64,000 nt of DNA from Adhaeribacter radiodurans (GCF_014075995.1 NZ_CP055153.1:5828001-5892000), one strand, 5' to 3'. Numbered from the stretch's first letter, positions 45,991 through 54,593 are shown. The notes: generated by a model not told the origin, from the letters alone. Translations and numbers: made by a program.

Positions 45991-46878
45991 ATGCCAACAG
46001 CTGACCAAGAATCTGTAAAAAACTTTTTAACGGAACTTCTTACCCGCGCCACCACGCCCCAAGGAATTACCTGGCTCGAAAAACAATTAGCCGAAGCGCA
46101 AACCGAAAGCAAATTTTTCCAGGCTTTTAGTACGGTGCCCCGTTTTGTTGGGAAAAAGAAATTAGAAGTTACTGAAACCGATATAGCAACTGCCGAAGCT
46201 TTACGCCCGGGTTTTAATCCCCAAGGCTGGACGGCCGACCAAGTCGCCCGTACTTTATTAGCTTTATCGTTGCCGCACCAATCGCCGGAAGAATATGTAA
46301 AAACGCTGGATAAATTGTTTGCCACCGCCGATGTAAACGAGCTGGTAGCCTTATACGCTGCTTTGCCCATTTTGCCTTATCCGGAGAAACTTGTACCACG
46401 CATGGCCGAAGGCGTGCGGACTAACATGACTTTGGTTTTTGAAGCCGTAGCGTTGCAGAATCCGTATCCGCACGATTACTTGCCCGAAGAAGCCTGGAAC
46501 CAGTTGGTATTAAAATCTATTTTTACCAGCAGGCCTTTGTACCGGATTTATGGTCTAGAAAATCGCCGGAATTTAAAATTAACGCAAACGCTTTCGGATT
46601 TTGCTCACGAACGCTGGGCCGCCGGTCGTACCCTGAGCCCGGAAGTTTGGCGCAACGTAGGGCCGTTCGTAGACGAAACTATTTGGCCGGATATTCAGAA
46701 ATTATTTACGCAACCCAACGAACTGGAACAACAAGCCGCTGCTTTAGTTTGCGCTGAAAGTAATTTTCCGGAGGCTAAAACCATGCTCGAAACGGTGCCG
46801 GATTTAAAAGCTAAAATTGCCAGCGGCGAACTTACCTGGAATACCATCGGCGAAGCCGTAGCTGCTCAATCTGTATAA
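45991..46878 (+). CDS. eboA: EboA domain protein
   Basis: The 295-residue protein matches EboA, the first gene of the eustigmatophyte-bacteria operon (ebo). Conserved stretches are LPILPYPEKLVPRMAEGVRTNM, FEAVALQNPYPHDYLPEEAWNQLVLK and DFAHERWAAGRTLSPEVWRNVGPF. It is helical, without a membrane span. The gene could open at a leftward ATG (45934), but that would prepend an unnatural 19-residue tail, so I use 45991. Its biochemical role is unknown. In cyanobacteria, ebo genes are needed for export of the scytonemin monomer to the periplasm. It is followed by eboB-eboC-eboD. Confidence 0.88.
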   Translation: MPTADQESVKNFLTELLTRATTPQGITWLEKQLAEAQTESKFFQAFSTVPRFVGKKKLEVTETDIATAEALRPGFNPQGWTADQVARTLLALSLPHQSPEEYVKTLDKLFATADVNELVALYAALPILPYPEKLVPRMAEGVRTNMTLVFEAVALQNPYPHDYLPEEAWNQLVLKSIFTSRPLYRIYGLENRRNLKLTQTLSDFAHERWAAGRTLSPEVWRNVGPFVDETIWPDIQKLFTQPNELEQQAAALVCAESNFPEAKTMLETVPDLKAKIASGELTWNTIGEAVAAQSV

Positions 46879-46949
46879 TTAAACTTCAGGCAAGTATTTT
46901 TTAAATTTTCCTGATTCTTATCTATTTATCATCTTATAATATAAATAAT

Positions 46950-47885
46950 ATGAACATTACTAGTCCTTTCCCGCTAATAGACCCCCACATCCACATGACC
47001 TCGCGCACCACCGACGATTATGAGGCTATGCGCCGAGCCGGCATTGTGGCGATTATTGAACCAGCTTTCTGGATGGGGCAACCCCGCACCGAAGCCGGCA
47101 CCTTTAAAGATTATTATAGCCATTTAATTGGTTTCGAGCGTTTCCGTTCGAGCCAATTTGGCATTAAACATTACTGCACCATTGGTTTAAATTCGAAAGA
47201 AGCCAATAACGAAGCGCTAGCCGAACAAGTAATGGAATTGTTGCCCTTGTACGTAGCCAAAGAAGGCGTAGTGGGCGTGGGTGAAATTGGGTACGACGAC
47301 CAAACTGCCGCTGAAGATAAATACTACCGCTTGCAGCTCGAAATCGCTAAAGATGTAAACCTGCCGGTACAAATCCATACGCCGCATCGCGACAAGAAAA
47401 AAGGCACCCTGCGCAGCATGGAAGTAGCTCTGGAGCACGGCATTGATCCGGGTATGGTAATCGTGGACCACAACAACGAAGAAACCGTGAAAGACGTCTT
47501 GGATCGGGGTTTTTGGGCCGCATTTACTATTTACCCGCACACCAAAATGGGCAACGAACGCATGGTAGAAATTGTAAAGCAATACGGCCCCGAAAGAATC
47601 ATGATTAACTCAGCGGCCGATTGGGGCATCAGCGATCCTTTAGCAGTACCTAAAACAGTAGCCTTAATGCTGGAGCGCGGGATACCAGAAGAACAGGTGC
47701 GTTTGGTAAGTTACGGCAATGCCTTGGCTGCTTTTGGCCAAAGCGGACAAATGCCGGAAAGCGATTGGCTCGAAGCGCAACCAGTTGACCAAAGTCAGAA
47801 GTTTTCCGGAAGTTCGATTTTACGCGGGGGCCAAACGCCTCGTATTGATGAGCCGAATACGCCTACTTCTAACATCATCCGCTAA
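46950..47885 (+). CDS. eboB: EboB, TatD-family metal-dependent hydrolase
   Basis: The 311-residue protein has a TIM-barrel amidohydrolase pattern: IDPHIHMTS (metal His-x-His), EGVVGVGEIGYDD (bridging Glu), VQIHTPHR, MVIVDHNNEE and MINSAADWGISDP (late Asp). All metal-binding residues appear present, so it should be catalytically competent. The substrate is unknown. The C-terminal tail after about residue 265 is Ser/Thr/Pro-rich and probably unstructured. It follows eboA by 71 bases; a perfect 28-bp inverted repeat separates it from eboC. Confidence 0.9.
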   Translation: MNITSPFPLIDPHIHMTSRTTDDYEAMRRAGIVAIIEPAFWMGQPRTEAGTFKDYYSHLIGFERFRSSQFGIKHYCTIGLNSKEANNEALAEQVMELLPLYVAKEGVVGVGEIGYDDQTAAEDKYYRLQLEIAKDVNLPVQIHTPHRDKKKGTLRSMEVALEHGIDPGMVIVDHNNEETVKDVLDRGFWAAFTIYPHTKMGNERMVEIVKQYGPERIMINSAADWGISDPLAVPKTVALMLERGIPEEQVRLVSYGNALAAFGQSGQMPESDWLEAQPVDQSQKFSGSSILRGGQTPRIDEPNTPTSNIIR

Positions 47886-47895
47886 GCCATGTAAT

Positions 47896-47965
47896 TAAGC
47901 TTTATGCTGTAAATATTAAGTTTGCTTATTAAAGGATAAACTTAATATTTACAGCATAAAGCTTA
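47896..47965. repeat. Perfect 28-bp inverted repeat between eboB and eboC
   Basis: Arms 47896-47923 and 47938-47965 are exact complements of 28 bases around a 14-base loop. It begins 11 bases after eboB and is AT-rich, with no T-run at its 3' end, so it is not a standard terminator. Confidence 0.9.
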
Positions 47966-48046
47966 TTCTAATTTTTGCTCTATCCGGAATAGGATAAACG
48001 TAAAACTTATTACTTAGAACTTACTACTTTCATACTCTTTTCGCTT

Positions 48047-48967
48047 ATGAACCGCATTTTTGCGCATTTGGTGCTTATGCGCCCGGCTAATATTGTTACC
48101 GCTGTGGCAGATATCTTGGCGGGTTTTGCCGCAGCAGGCGCCGTACGCTTGATTCAGCAAGAAGTTGGTTCGGCTTACGGTTCTTTGTACCACCCGCTTG
48201 CGTCAGACTTGGGCTGGCTGGTTTTATCTACCATTGGTTTATACGGCGGAGGGATAGTTTTTAACGATGTTTTTGATGCGGATTTAGACAAGATAGAGCG
48301 ACCGGAACGACCTATACCTAGTGGAGCAGCCTCGAAGGCCAGCGCTACCATTCTGGGGGCTTTATTACTTATTCTCGGCATTGGAGCGGCTTTTATCGTG
48401 TCTACCACCAGCGGTATTATTGCGGCAGTGGTGGCTGGTCTGGCTTTGTTGTACGATGCCTGGGGCAAACACCAGGGTTTTCTCGGGCCGATTAACATGG
48501 GCGCTTGCCGGGGCGGCAATTTACTACTAGGTATGAGCGCTATTACGGCCAGTCTGGAGCATTACTGGTATCTGGCTTTTATTCCGATTGTGTATATTGC
48601 CAATATAACGGTCATCAGCCGGGGTGAAGTGCATGGCGGTAGCCGGCCTATTTTACAGGCCACCGTGGCTTTATACATTTTAGTTTTTTTAAGTATTGGT
48701 GCTTTAACCTTCTTACCGCACTTTTCTCTAATAACGGCCTTGCCTTTTGCCTTGCTTTTTGCTTATTTAATAATGCTGCCCTTATTAAAAGCCGTAAAAA
48801 CCTTGCAACCAAAAGAAATACGATTAGCGGTAAAAGCCGGCGTTTTATCTTTAATTATCCTGGATGCTACTCTGGCAGCGGGCTTTGCAGGATGGTTGTA
48901 CGGACTGGCAGTATTATTGCTTTTTCCGGTATCGCGGTTTATGGCTAAACAATTTGCTGTTACTTAA
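48047..48967 (+). CDS. eboC: EboC, UbiA-family prenyltransferase
   Basis: The 306-residue protein has eight to nine transmembrane spans and the UbiA Asp-rich motif NDVFDADLDKIERPERPIPSG, which binds the Mg-prenyl-diphosphate. The second motif region is LLYDAWGKHQGFLGPINMGACRGGN. UbiA proteins join a prenyl chain to an aromatic or sugar-like acceptor in the membrane. Its genomic setting (after eboB, before eboD) identifies the subfamily as EboC. The acceptor is unknown; a cyclitol made by EboD is a possibility (inference). Confidence 0.92.
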   Translation: MNRIFAHLVLMRPANIVTAVADILAGFAAAGAVRLIQQEVGSAYGSLYHPLASDLGWLVLSTIGLYGGGIVFNDVFDADLDKIERPERPIPSGAASKASATILGALLLILGIGAAFIVSTTSGIIAAVVAGLALLYDAWGKHQGFLGPINMGACRGGNLLLGMSAITASLEHYWYLAFIPIVYIANITVISRGEVHGGSRPILQATVALYILVFLSIGALTFLPHFSLITALPFALLFAYLIMLPLLKAVKTLQPKEIRLAVKAGVLSLIILDATLAAGFAGWLYGLAVLLLFPVSRFMAKQFAVT

Positions 48968-49105
48968 CTATAAACCCAGCGGTTGCTAGCAGATTAAATT
49001 TTAATTAAAAAAACGTTTCCTATAAAACCACTTTTTTATTTTTAAATTTGTTATCTGTACAATAACAAGCCGTAAAGCAAGCGGCATTTTTTAGAATTTT
49101 TATTC

Positions 49106-50281
49106 ATGCAGATATACCCCATTCAGCAAACATTTCAGGTAACGTATAATTATACTGTTCACTTTACCGAAAACTTATTTTCACTCCGGAACCTATTGCT
49201 TCGTGATGTAATTGCATCGGGCGGTGGAGAAGGCCGGAAGGTTTTATTTGTCCTGGATCATCACGTAGCTGAAGCGCTTCCCACATTAACACAGGATATA
49301 AAAAATTATACGTCGCAGTACGCCGATGTTTTACAACTCGCTGCCGAGCCTATGGTTATTCCGGGTGGCGAGCAATGTAAAAACGATCCGATTTACACGG
49401 AGCAAGTAATTGATGCCATTAACGAAAAAGGAATCGATCGGCATTCCTACGTATTAGCTATTGGTGGTGGCGCTTTGTTAGATATGGTAGGTTATGCATG
49501 CGGTATTGCGCACCGGGGTATCCGCCACATCCGGATTCCTACTACGGTATTATCACAGAATGATTCGGGGGTAGGTGTAAAAAACAGCATTAACGCTTAC
49601 GGTAAAAAGAACTTCTTGGGCACCTTTACCCCGCCTTTTGCCGTAATCAACGACTTTCATTTTCTGCGTACTTTAACGCATCGGGAATGGCGTGCTGGTA
49701 TTGCCGAAGCCATAAAAGTATCGCTCATAAAAGACGCCGAATTTTTTAAATTTATACAAGAAAATACGCATAAACTGGCTGAACGCGATATGCCAGCTAT
49801 GCAGTACCTGATTCATCGGTGCGCTGAAATGCACGTACAGCACATTGCCAGCGGCGATCCTTTTGAAAAAGGTTCTTCCCGCCCCTTAGATTTTGGTCAC
49901 TGGTCGGCGCATAAAATGGAGCAATTAAGTAATTACCGTATCCGCCACGGCGAAGCTGTTGCTATGGGCATTGCCCTGGACTCAACGTATTCGTATCTCA
50001 AAGGCATGATTACCGAAGACGAATTAAAACAAATTCTGGAAGTAATTACCGGTGTTGGTTTTGAATTATTTGCCCCCGAAATGCTTTCGCACCTCGAAGA
50101 TGATACACATCCTAAAAGTTTACTGCGCGGTTTACAGGAGTTCCGCGAACACTTGGGTGGTCAGTTAACTATTATGCTGCTTACTAAAATTGGCAAAGGG
50201 GTAGAAGTACACGAAATTGATAACGAGTTAATGATTGCCGCCATCGAACAACTCCGGCACCACGCCGAGGCTACTGTTTAG
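49106..50281 (+). CDS. eboD: EboD, 3-dehydroquinate-synthase-like sugar phosphate cyclase
   Basis: The 391-residue protein belongs to the sugar phosphate cyclase superfamily (DHQ synthase, 2-epi-5-epi-valiolone synthase). The NAD-binding loop is AIGGGALLDMVGYACGIAHRG, the metal/substrate region DFHFLRTLTHREWRAGIAEAIKVSLIKDAEFF, and RPLDFGHWSAHKMEQLSNYRIRHGEAVAMGI gives the zinc His ligands. It differs from AroB in key positions (EWRAGIAEAIKVSLI rather than ExxxGxAExxKxxxI with a DHQ-type pattern) and has a longer N-terminus. It probably converts a sugar phosphate such as sedoheptulose 7-phosphate into a cyclitol. A strong terminator follows, so eboE and eboF are not in this transcript. Confidence 0.9.
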   Translation: MQIYPIQQTFQVTYNYTVHFTENLFSLRNLLLRDVIASGGGEGRKVLFVLDHHVAEALPTLTQDIKNYTSQYADVLQLAAEPMVIPGGEQCKNDPIYTEQVIDAINEKGIDRHSYVLAIGGGALLDMVGYACGIAHRGIRHIRIPTTVLSQNDSGVGVKNSINAYGKKNFLGTFTPPFAVINDFHFLRTLTHREWRAGIAEAIKVSLIKDAEFFKFIQENTHKLAERDMPAMQYLIHRCAEMHVQHIASGDPFEKGSSRPLDFGHWSAHKMEQLSNYRIRHGEAVAMGIALDSTYSYLKGMITEDELKQILEVITGVGFELFAPEMLSHLEDDTHPKSLLRGLQEFREHLGGQLTIMLLTKIGKGVEVHEIDNELMIAAIEQLRHHAEATV

Positions 50282-50298
50282 ATAAATTTTTAATTTTT

Positions 50299-50350
50299 AA
50301 AGCTGGTTAAACATTGTTCAACAGATGGAAGTGTTTAACCAGCTTTTTTA
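50299..50350. terminator. Bidirectional terminator after eboD
   Basis: A perfect 15-bp stem, AAAGCTGGTTAAACA (50299-50313) and complement (50332-50346), has a T-run at its right end and A/T at its left. It ends the ebo transcript and the mutarotase gene on the other strand. Confidence 0.88.
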
Positions 50351-50363
50351 TTTAGTAAAAAAC

Positions 50364-50714
50364 TCAAGCCTTTTTTGCACCGGACTGGAATATTTGATCC
50401 ATTAATACCCATTTCTCACCTTCTTTGGCCCAAGGCAAAGGCACCTGGTATTTCCACATGAGTTTTTCCCATTCCTGCACTTTCGGCACCGTAGCATCTA
50501 ATGCTGCTTTTTTATCGAAGGTAAAATCATCGTCGGTGTCCATGATCATGAACATGCGGTTACCAGTCCGGTAAATTTGCAAATTAATAATGCCGGCATC
50601 TAGGTCGTTCTTCGTTACTTCGGGCCAGTCGTTACCAGGGCTATGGTAATTTTCGTATTCCCGGATTAACTCCGGATCATCTACTAAGTCTAAAGCAAAG
50701 CAAAATCGCTGCAT
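50364..50714 (-). CDS. L-rhamnose (or L-fucose-type) mutarotase
   Basis: The 116-residue protein is a small dimeric alpha-beta barrel of the RhaM family and interconverts alpha- and beta-anomers of a 6-deoxy sugar. Family motifs: RFCFALDLVDDPELIREYENYH, then NLQIYRTGNRMFMIMDTDDDF and MWKYQVPLPWAKEGEKWV. It is the last gene of a leftward unit that also holds an aldo/keto reductase, a zinc alcohol dehydrogenase and a TIM-barrel isomerase. In Bacteroidota homologous pairs are often found in L-fucose oxidative catabolism, so the true substrate may be L-fucose. Confidence 0.88.
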   Translation of the reverse strand: MQRFCFALDLVDDPELIREYENYHSPGNDWPEVTKNDLDAGIINLQIYRTGNRMFMIMDTDDDFTFDKKAALDATVPKVQEWEKLMWKYQVPLPWAKEGEKWVLMDQIFQSGAKKA

Positions 50715-50739
50715 ATTTTGGGAGTGGTTTGAATACTTA

Positions 50740-51558
50740 CTAATTTTTAAAAAATTGGTTAAAAGCTGTTATAGTTTGTTGGGCGGCATCGTCCGGGTTA
50801 GGCCAGGGAAATGCCTCGGCAGATAAATAGCCATCGTAGTTTATTTCTTGCAATGCCGCTGCAATTTCAGGTACCGAAGTATGACCGTAGCCAACTGGTC
50901 GGCGGTTACTATCGGCAAAGTGAATGTGCCCAATAGCGGCTCTGTTATTACGGATGCTTTCCGGCAAAGAACTTTCTTCGATGTTCATGTGGAACAAATC
51001 GGCTAATAGCTTTACGTTCCGGGTATTTAAAGAATTTAAAAATTTAGCGCCGTCGCTCAGATTATTGATTAAATTCGTCTCGTAGCGGTTTAGTGGCTCA
51101 TAGATTAAGTTTACTTCGTTGCTTTCGGCTATTTTTCCTAAAGTGGTCAATCCTTCTGCCAGCCATTCCAGCGTTTGGGACCGGTCTCCGCTTGGCGCTA
51201 CATTACCTTGCATGGAGCCAATAATAGCGGGCGCTTTAAATTTTGCCCCAAACAAAATCATATCCGAGATAAAAGCAACGGCCTGTTTTCGGATTTCCGG
51301 ATTGGGATCGGTTAAAGTAAGTCCCTGGATAACTTTTCCGGCACCGGTACCCACCGCCGCTAAATTTAAACCGGAACGTTCCAGTAATTGAGTTAAAGTT
51401 GTTGTATCTACGGCATCCGCCGAAGCGGTAAAAAGCTCAATCGCATCAAACCCAAGTTGGGCTGCTTTTGTAATGCTAGCCTCTAAATCTTCCCAATATA
51501 TCCAAGGTCCGGTTTTTATTTGCGGAACGAGGGCAATAGTAACGCAGGATTTTATCAT
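50740..51558 (-). CDS. Sugar phosphate isomerase/epimerase (xylose isomerase-like TIM barrel)
   Basis: The 272-residue protein has the AP-endonuclease-2-like fold: QLGFDAIELFTASAD, AAVGTGAGK, NEVNLIYEPLNRYETNLI (metal Glu), LLADLFHMNIEE (metal Asp/His), IGHIHFADSNRRPVG (His) and GYLSAEAFPWPNP (final Glu). All metal ligands expected for this family are present. The substrate cannot be told from the sequence; tagaturonate, erythrulose, or a 2-keto-3-deoxy sugar are possible. It is 25 bases from the mutarotase gene and clearly co-transcribed with it. Confidence 0.85.
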   Translation of the reverse strand: MIKSCVTIALVPQIKTGPWIYWEDLEASITKAAQLGFDAIELFTASADAVDTTTLTQLLERSGLNLAAVGTGAGKVIQGLTLTDPNPEIRKQAVAFISDMILFGAKFKAPAIIGSMQGNVAPSGDRSQTLEWLAEGLTTLGKIAESNEVNLIYEPLNRYETNLINNLSDGAKFLNSLNTRNVKLLADLFHMNIEESSLPESIRNNRAAIGHIHFADSNRRPVGYGHTSVPEIAAALQEINYDGYLSAEAFPWPNPDDAAQQTITAFNQFFKN

Positions 51559-51653
51559 GAAAGGAGGATGTTCTACGTTGTAATTTATAAGTTTTAAATG
51601 GGGAATTCTTTAGTTAATATTTATAACAACTTAAGCCGCAAGGCTACTTAGTT

Positions 51654-52673
51654 CTACTTTTCAAAATCTACCATTATTTTGGTGATGGGTCCCGGATTAT
51701 CTGACCAGGCGGCTAGAGCCGCGCCCGCTTCATCAATGGAAACTGTTTTTGAAATAACCGTCTCTACCGGAAATTTGCCGGACTCTAGGTAGCTAATTAC
51801 TTCCGGAAACTCGCCCAGGCAATTACGGGAGCCTAGAATTTCAATTTCTTTGCGCACAAAAATGCCCGTATTAAATTCAGCTGGCTTTTTAGCATAGCCA
51901 ATGCAAACAACCCGGCCGGTGTAGGCTACTTCTTCTACTGCGGCCCGATACGTTTGCGGACTTCCCACTGCTTCTATAATTACATCGGGGCCGTCGCCGT
52001 CGGTAATTTCGGCTAAAGCCTGGTGCAGATCTACTTTGGTAGTGTTAATAGTATGCGCTACGCCTATCTTCTTAGCAATTTCCATTTTAGAATCATCAAT
52101 ATCAATGGCAATTACTTTAGCACCCCGGTTAACCGCAGACGCAATCGCTCCCAGCCCTACGATTCCGCACCCAATTACAGCTACTGTATCATTTTCGGAA
52201 ACCCGGCCCCGGGCGGCCGCGTGAAACCCTACGGTAAGTGGTTCCACTAAAGCTAGTTCCCGGAGCGATAACTTATCAGATGTAAATAGATTCTTCCAAT
52301 GAATGCTGATGTAGTCCGTCATGGCACCAGGCCGGCGCACGCCCATGGTTTTATTATCCTGACAAGCATTCGGGCGGCCTTTCCGGCACGACACGCAAGT
52401 ACCGCAGTTTAAATACGGGTAAACCGTAACGCGCATGCCGGGTTTAAACTCCGCCGGTACCTGGTTGCCCACTTGTTCAATTGTAGCCCCTACTTCGTGG
52501 CCCAGAATATTTGGGTACTCCTGCAATTCAAATAAACCCCGATATCCATTTAAGTCGCCGCCACAGAACCCCACCATTCCAATCCGTAACAGAACTTCTT
52601 CGGGTGCTGGTTTTACGGGTTCTATAGTTCTTACTTCCGTTTTACCGGGTTCCACTAAAAATAAAGCCTTCAT
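51654..52673 (-). CDS. Zinc-dependent alcohol dehydrogenase (sorbitol/threonine-dehydrogenase-like)
   Basis: The 339-residue MDR enzyme oxidises a secondary alcohol with NAD(P). The catalytic zinc site is GFCGGDLNGYRG with GHEVGATIE, and structural zinc cysteines lie in NCGTCVSCRKGRPNAC (four Cys). The Rossmann loop is VIGCGIVGLGAIASAVNRGAKVIAIDID; an Asp at its end favours NAD over NADP. The start codon is the ATG at 52673; the longer frame starting at a TTG adds three residues. It lies in the small sugar operon, so a polyol or 2-keto-3-deoxy-acid dehydrogenase role is likely. Confidence 0.85.
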   Translation of the reverse strand: MKALFLVEPGKTEVRTIEPVKPAPEEVLLRIGMVGFCGGDLNGYRGLFELQEYPNILGHEVGATIEQVGNQVPAEFKPGMRVTVYPYLNCGTCVSCRKGRPNACQDNKTMGVRRPGAMTDYISIHWKNLFTSDKLSLRELALVEPLTVGFHAAARGRVSENDTVAVIGCGIVGLGAIASAVNRGAKVIAIDIDDSKMEIAKKIGVAHTINTTKVDLHQALAEITDGDGPDVIIEAVGSPQTYRAAVEEVAYTGRVVCIGYAKKPAEFNTGIFVRKEIEILGSRNCLGEFPEVISYLESGKFPVETVISKTVSIDEAGAALAAWSDNPGPITKIMVDFEK

Positions 52674-52777
52674 GTTTAGCAAGTTGTATGTTGTAAGTAA
52701 TAGGTTGTAAGTCCATTGCAGAGTATTTCCTCATTAAGCGCAGTAGATACTACACAATATTCATTTTTTAAATTTTT

Positions 52778-53731
52778 CTATTTCCCCGAAGATGATTTTG
52801 GGATATTATTTTCTGATTTGCCTTCGAACCACATCTGGTTTTTTACCGGAGTTACAATTTTTAAAATTTCCTCCATTAAATCAGCCGGAATCTCTAAATC
52901 CAGAGCTTTTATGTTCTGTTCTACGTGCTTCGCTTCCCACATACCCACAATGGTTGTGGTAATAGCCGGGTGATCTACGGCGTACTTAATGGCTACATCA
53001 CTTAACCGCACGCCGTAGCTTTCGCATAATTGTAGCAGTTTGGGTTGCACGTCTTTAACATCCTGCGGCGAGCGGTGCCACTCGGGCAAAGGCGCATCCG
53101 ACAAAATACGTTGCATTAAAGGGGCGGCATTCATTAAGCCAAAGCCTTTTTCTTTGGAAAGCGGTACTAACTCTTCGTTAATTTCATCTTCCAGCAAATT
53201 ATAATGCGCCCACGAAAGTACCGTATCCAGTTCTACTTGCCGGGCAATTCCGGCGAGGTAGCGTACCGGTAAACCCGTAATGCCTATAAAGCGGGCTTTC
53301 CCGGATTCTTTAATTTTCTGAACTGCCGGTATAGCTTCATTTAATATCTGACTCTTATCCACAAACTCAATATCGTGGAGTTGCAAAACATCTACATAAT
53401 CGGTTTTAAGCCTTGTTAGCGATTCATCAATGCTTTTCAGAATTCGGTTATACGAAAAATCAAAATCTTGTAAACCGTAACGGCCACATTTGGTAGCTAA
53501 AATTATATCCTGGCGTTTTCCTACCAAGGCTTTACCCAGTCGTTCTTCGGCCAGGGTTAAACCATAAAAAGGAGAAACATCAAAAAAATTAATTCCCTGG
53601 TCAATGGCATAATGCACCGCTCTTGCGCCTTCTTGTTCGTCGGCTACATCAAACACGTTACCTAAAGGCGAAGCACCAAATCCAAGAACTGATACATTTA
53701 AGTTGGTTTTGCCAAGTTTGCGATAATTCAT
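52778..53731 (-). CDS. Aldo/keto reductase, L-fucose/L-galactose dehydrogenase-like
   Basis: The 317-residue TIM-barrel enzyme carries the AKR catalytic tetrad pieces: FFDVSPFYG (Asp and Tyr), ILATKCGRYG (Lys) and LQLHDIEFV (His). It opens with YRKLGKTNLNVSVLGFGASPLGNVF. The pattern and its neighbour mutarotase resemble L-fucose dehydrogenase and plant L-galactose dehydrogenase, which act on C1 of aldoses. The start is taken at ATG 53731 (a TTG two codons upstream is in frame). It is the first gene of the leftward operon. Confidence 0.85.
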   Translation of the reverse strand: MNYRKLGKTNLNVSVLGFGASPLGNVFDVADEQEGARAVHYAIDQGINFFDVSPFYGLTLAEERLGKALVGKRQDIILATKCGRYGLQDFDFSYNRILKSIDESLTRLKTDYVDVLQLHDIEFVDKSQILNEAIPAVQKIKESGKARFIGITGLPVRYLAGIARQVELDTVLSWAHYNLLEDEINEELVPLSKEKGFGLMNAAPLMQRILSDAPLPEWHRSPQDVKDVQPKLLQLCESYGVRLSDVAIKYAVDHPAITTTIVGMWEAKHVEQNIKALDLEIPADLMEEILKIVTPVKNQMWFEGKSENNIPKSSSGK

Positions 53732-54086
53732 AGGCAATTAAACTGCAAAGTTATAAAGTTAAAATAATACAAGCTCGGGCATCTGTTCTGTTGCTCCGGG
53801 CTAAGGCTCCCCAATGCTAAAAAATAAATAGATACAAAACCAGAAAATACAGAACTGTTTACCTGGTTTTTGGCAAAAACAAGCAACAACAATCTTTAAA
53901 GTAAAATGTAAGAAAGCCAGACTTTCCCTAACGGTTTAACAAGAAACTAAAGCTGAATCGAAAAGGGTAAAAAATTTACTAAAATACTTTAACGCAGGGA
54001 GGCACCGAAAAGCAAAAAGTTTAGTAATTAAACCTAGGCAAATTATTCTGAATGGTAACTTTTGTGTGAGAAGAAAAATTTAGGGC
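53732..54086. other. Intergenic region upstream of the sugar operon
   Basis: The 355-base AT-rich spacer before the AKR gene holds its promoter. I see no gene and no clear operator or box pair. Confidence 0.4.
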
Positions 54087-54127
54087 AAAAAAAACAGGTA
54101 AGAGAACTATACTCTTACCTGTTTTTT
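54087..54127 (-). terminator. Terminator of the small membrane protein gene
   Basis: A 14-bp stem, AAAACAGGTAAGAG (54091-54104) and complement (54112-54125), is followed on the minus strand by an uninterrupted run of eight T. It lies 20 bases beyond the stop codon of the leftward gene. Confidence 0.88.
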
Positions 54128-54146
54128 CAGCTACAAAGCATATTTA

Positions 54147-54593
54147 TTATTTATGATGAAGAAATGGAAGATTAAGGTGACTTAACTCATGAAGTGCAAA
54201 AGTAAAAGCTACTCCCCAGAAAATAGCGCTCCAGAGCATATGCAATAAAATATGACGCTGACTGGCTCCCAGTACCGTGGCCATGATAGTACCAATTACC
54301 GGACTAAATATAACGGGTGTTAAAAAAGCAATACCCTGGATACCAAACTTTTGCCAAATCCGGACAATTTTCCGGCTTTTTTTTGTAAAAACCGGTTTAT
54401 TCTTAGCCCGGTGTTTTTCAACGTACCACCTCGATACCATCATACCTATCTGCGAAAAGATAAATACACTCGTCATCATGCCGGTTACGCTCAACAATAA
54501 GGTCATCCAGAAAGATAAGCCCATGGATACCCCCGCCAGCGGTCCGCCAAAAAACTTAACCATGCTCAGGAGGTAAACAGATAAATATTTCAT
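54147..54593 (-). CDS. Small multi-span membrane protein (possibly small multi-drug export family)
   Basis: The 148-residue protein has about four hydrophobic segments (VYLLSMVKFFGGPLAGVSMG, WMTLLLSVTGMMTSVFIF, GIAFLTPVIFSPVIGTIMATVL, LHMLWSAIFWGVAFTFAL) and a basic loop (YVEKHRAKNKPVFTKKSRK). The spacing of Gly/Pro residues recalls the small multi-drug export/YqxK-type family, but the match is by eye. A much longer start (TTG at 54692) would add a non-conserved tail, so I take the ATG at 54593. Confidence 0.55.
   Translation of the reverse strand: MKYLSVYLLSMVKFFGGPLAGVSMGLSFWMTLLLSVTGMMTSVFIFSQIGMMVSRWYVEKHRAKNKPVFTKKSRKIVRIWQKFGIQGIAFLTPVIFSPVIGTIMATVLGASQRHILLHMLWSAIFWGVAFTFALHELSHLNLPFLHHK

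Noticed and set aside
50740-51558. Considered as EboE, completing the ebo cluster
   Set aside because: It is on the opposite strand, too short for EboE as I know it, and clearly joined to the mutarotase gene; it fits a sugar isomerase better.
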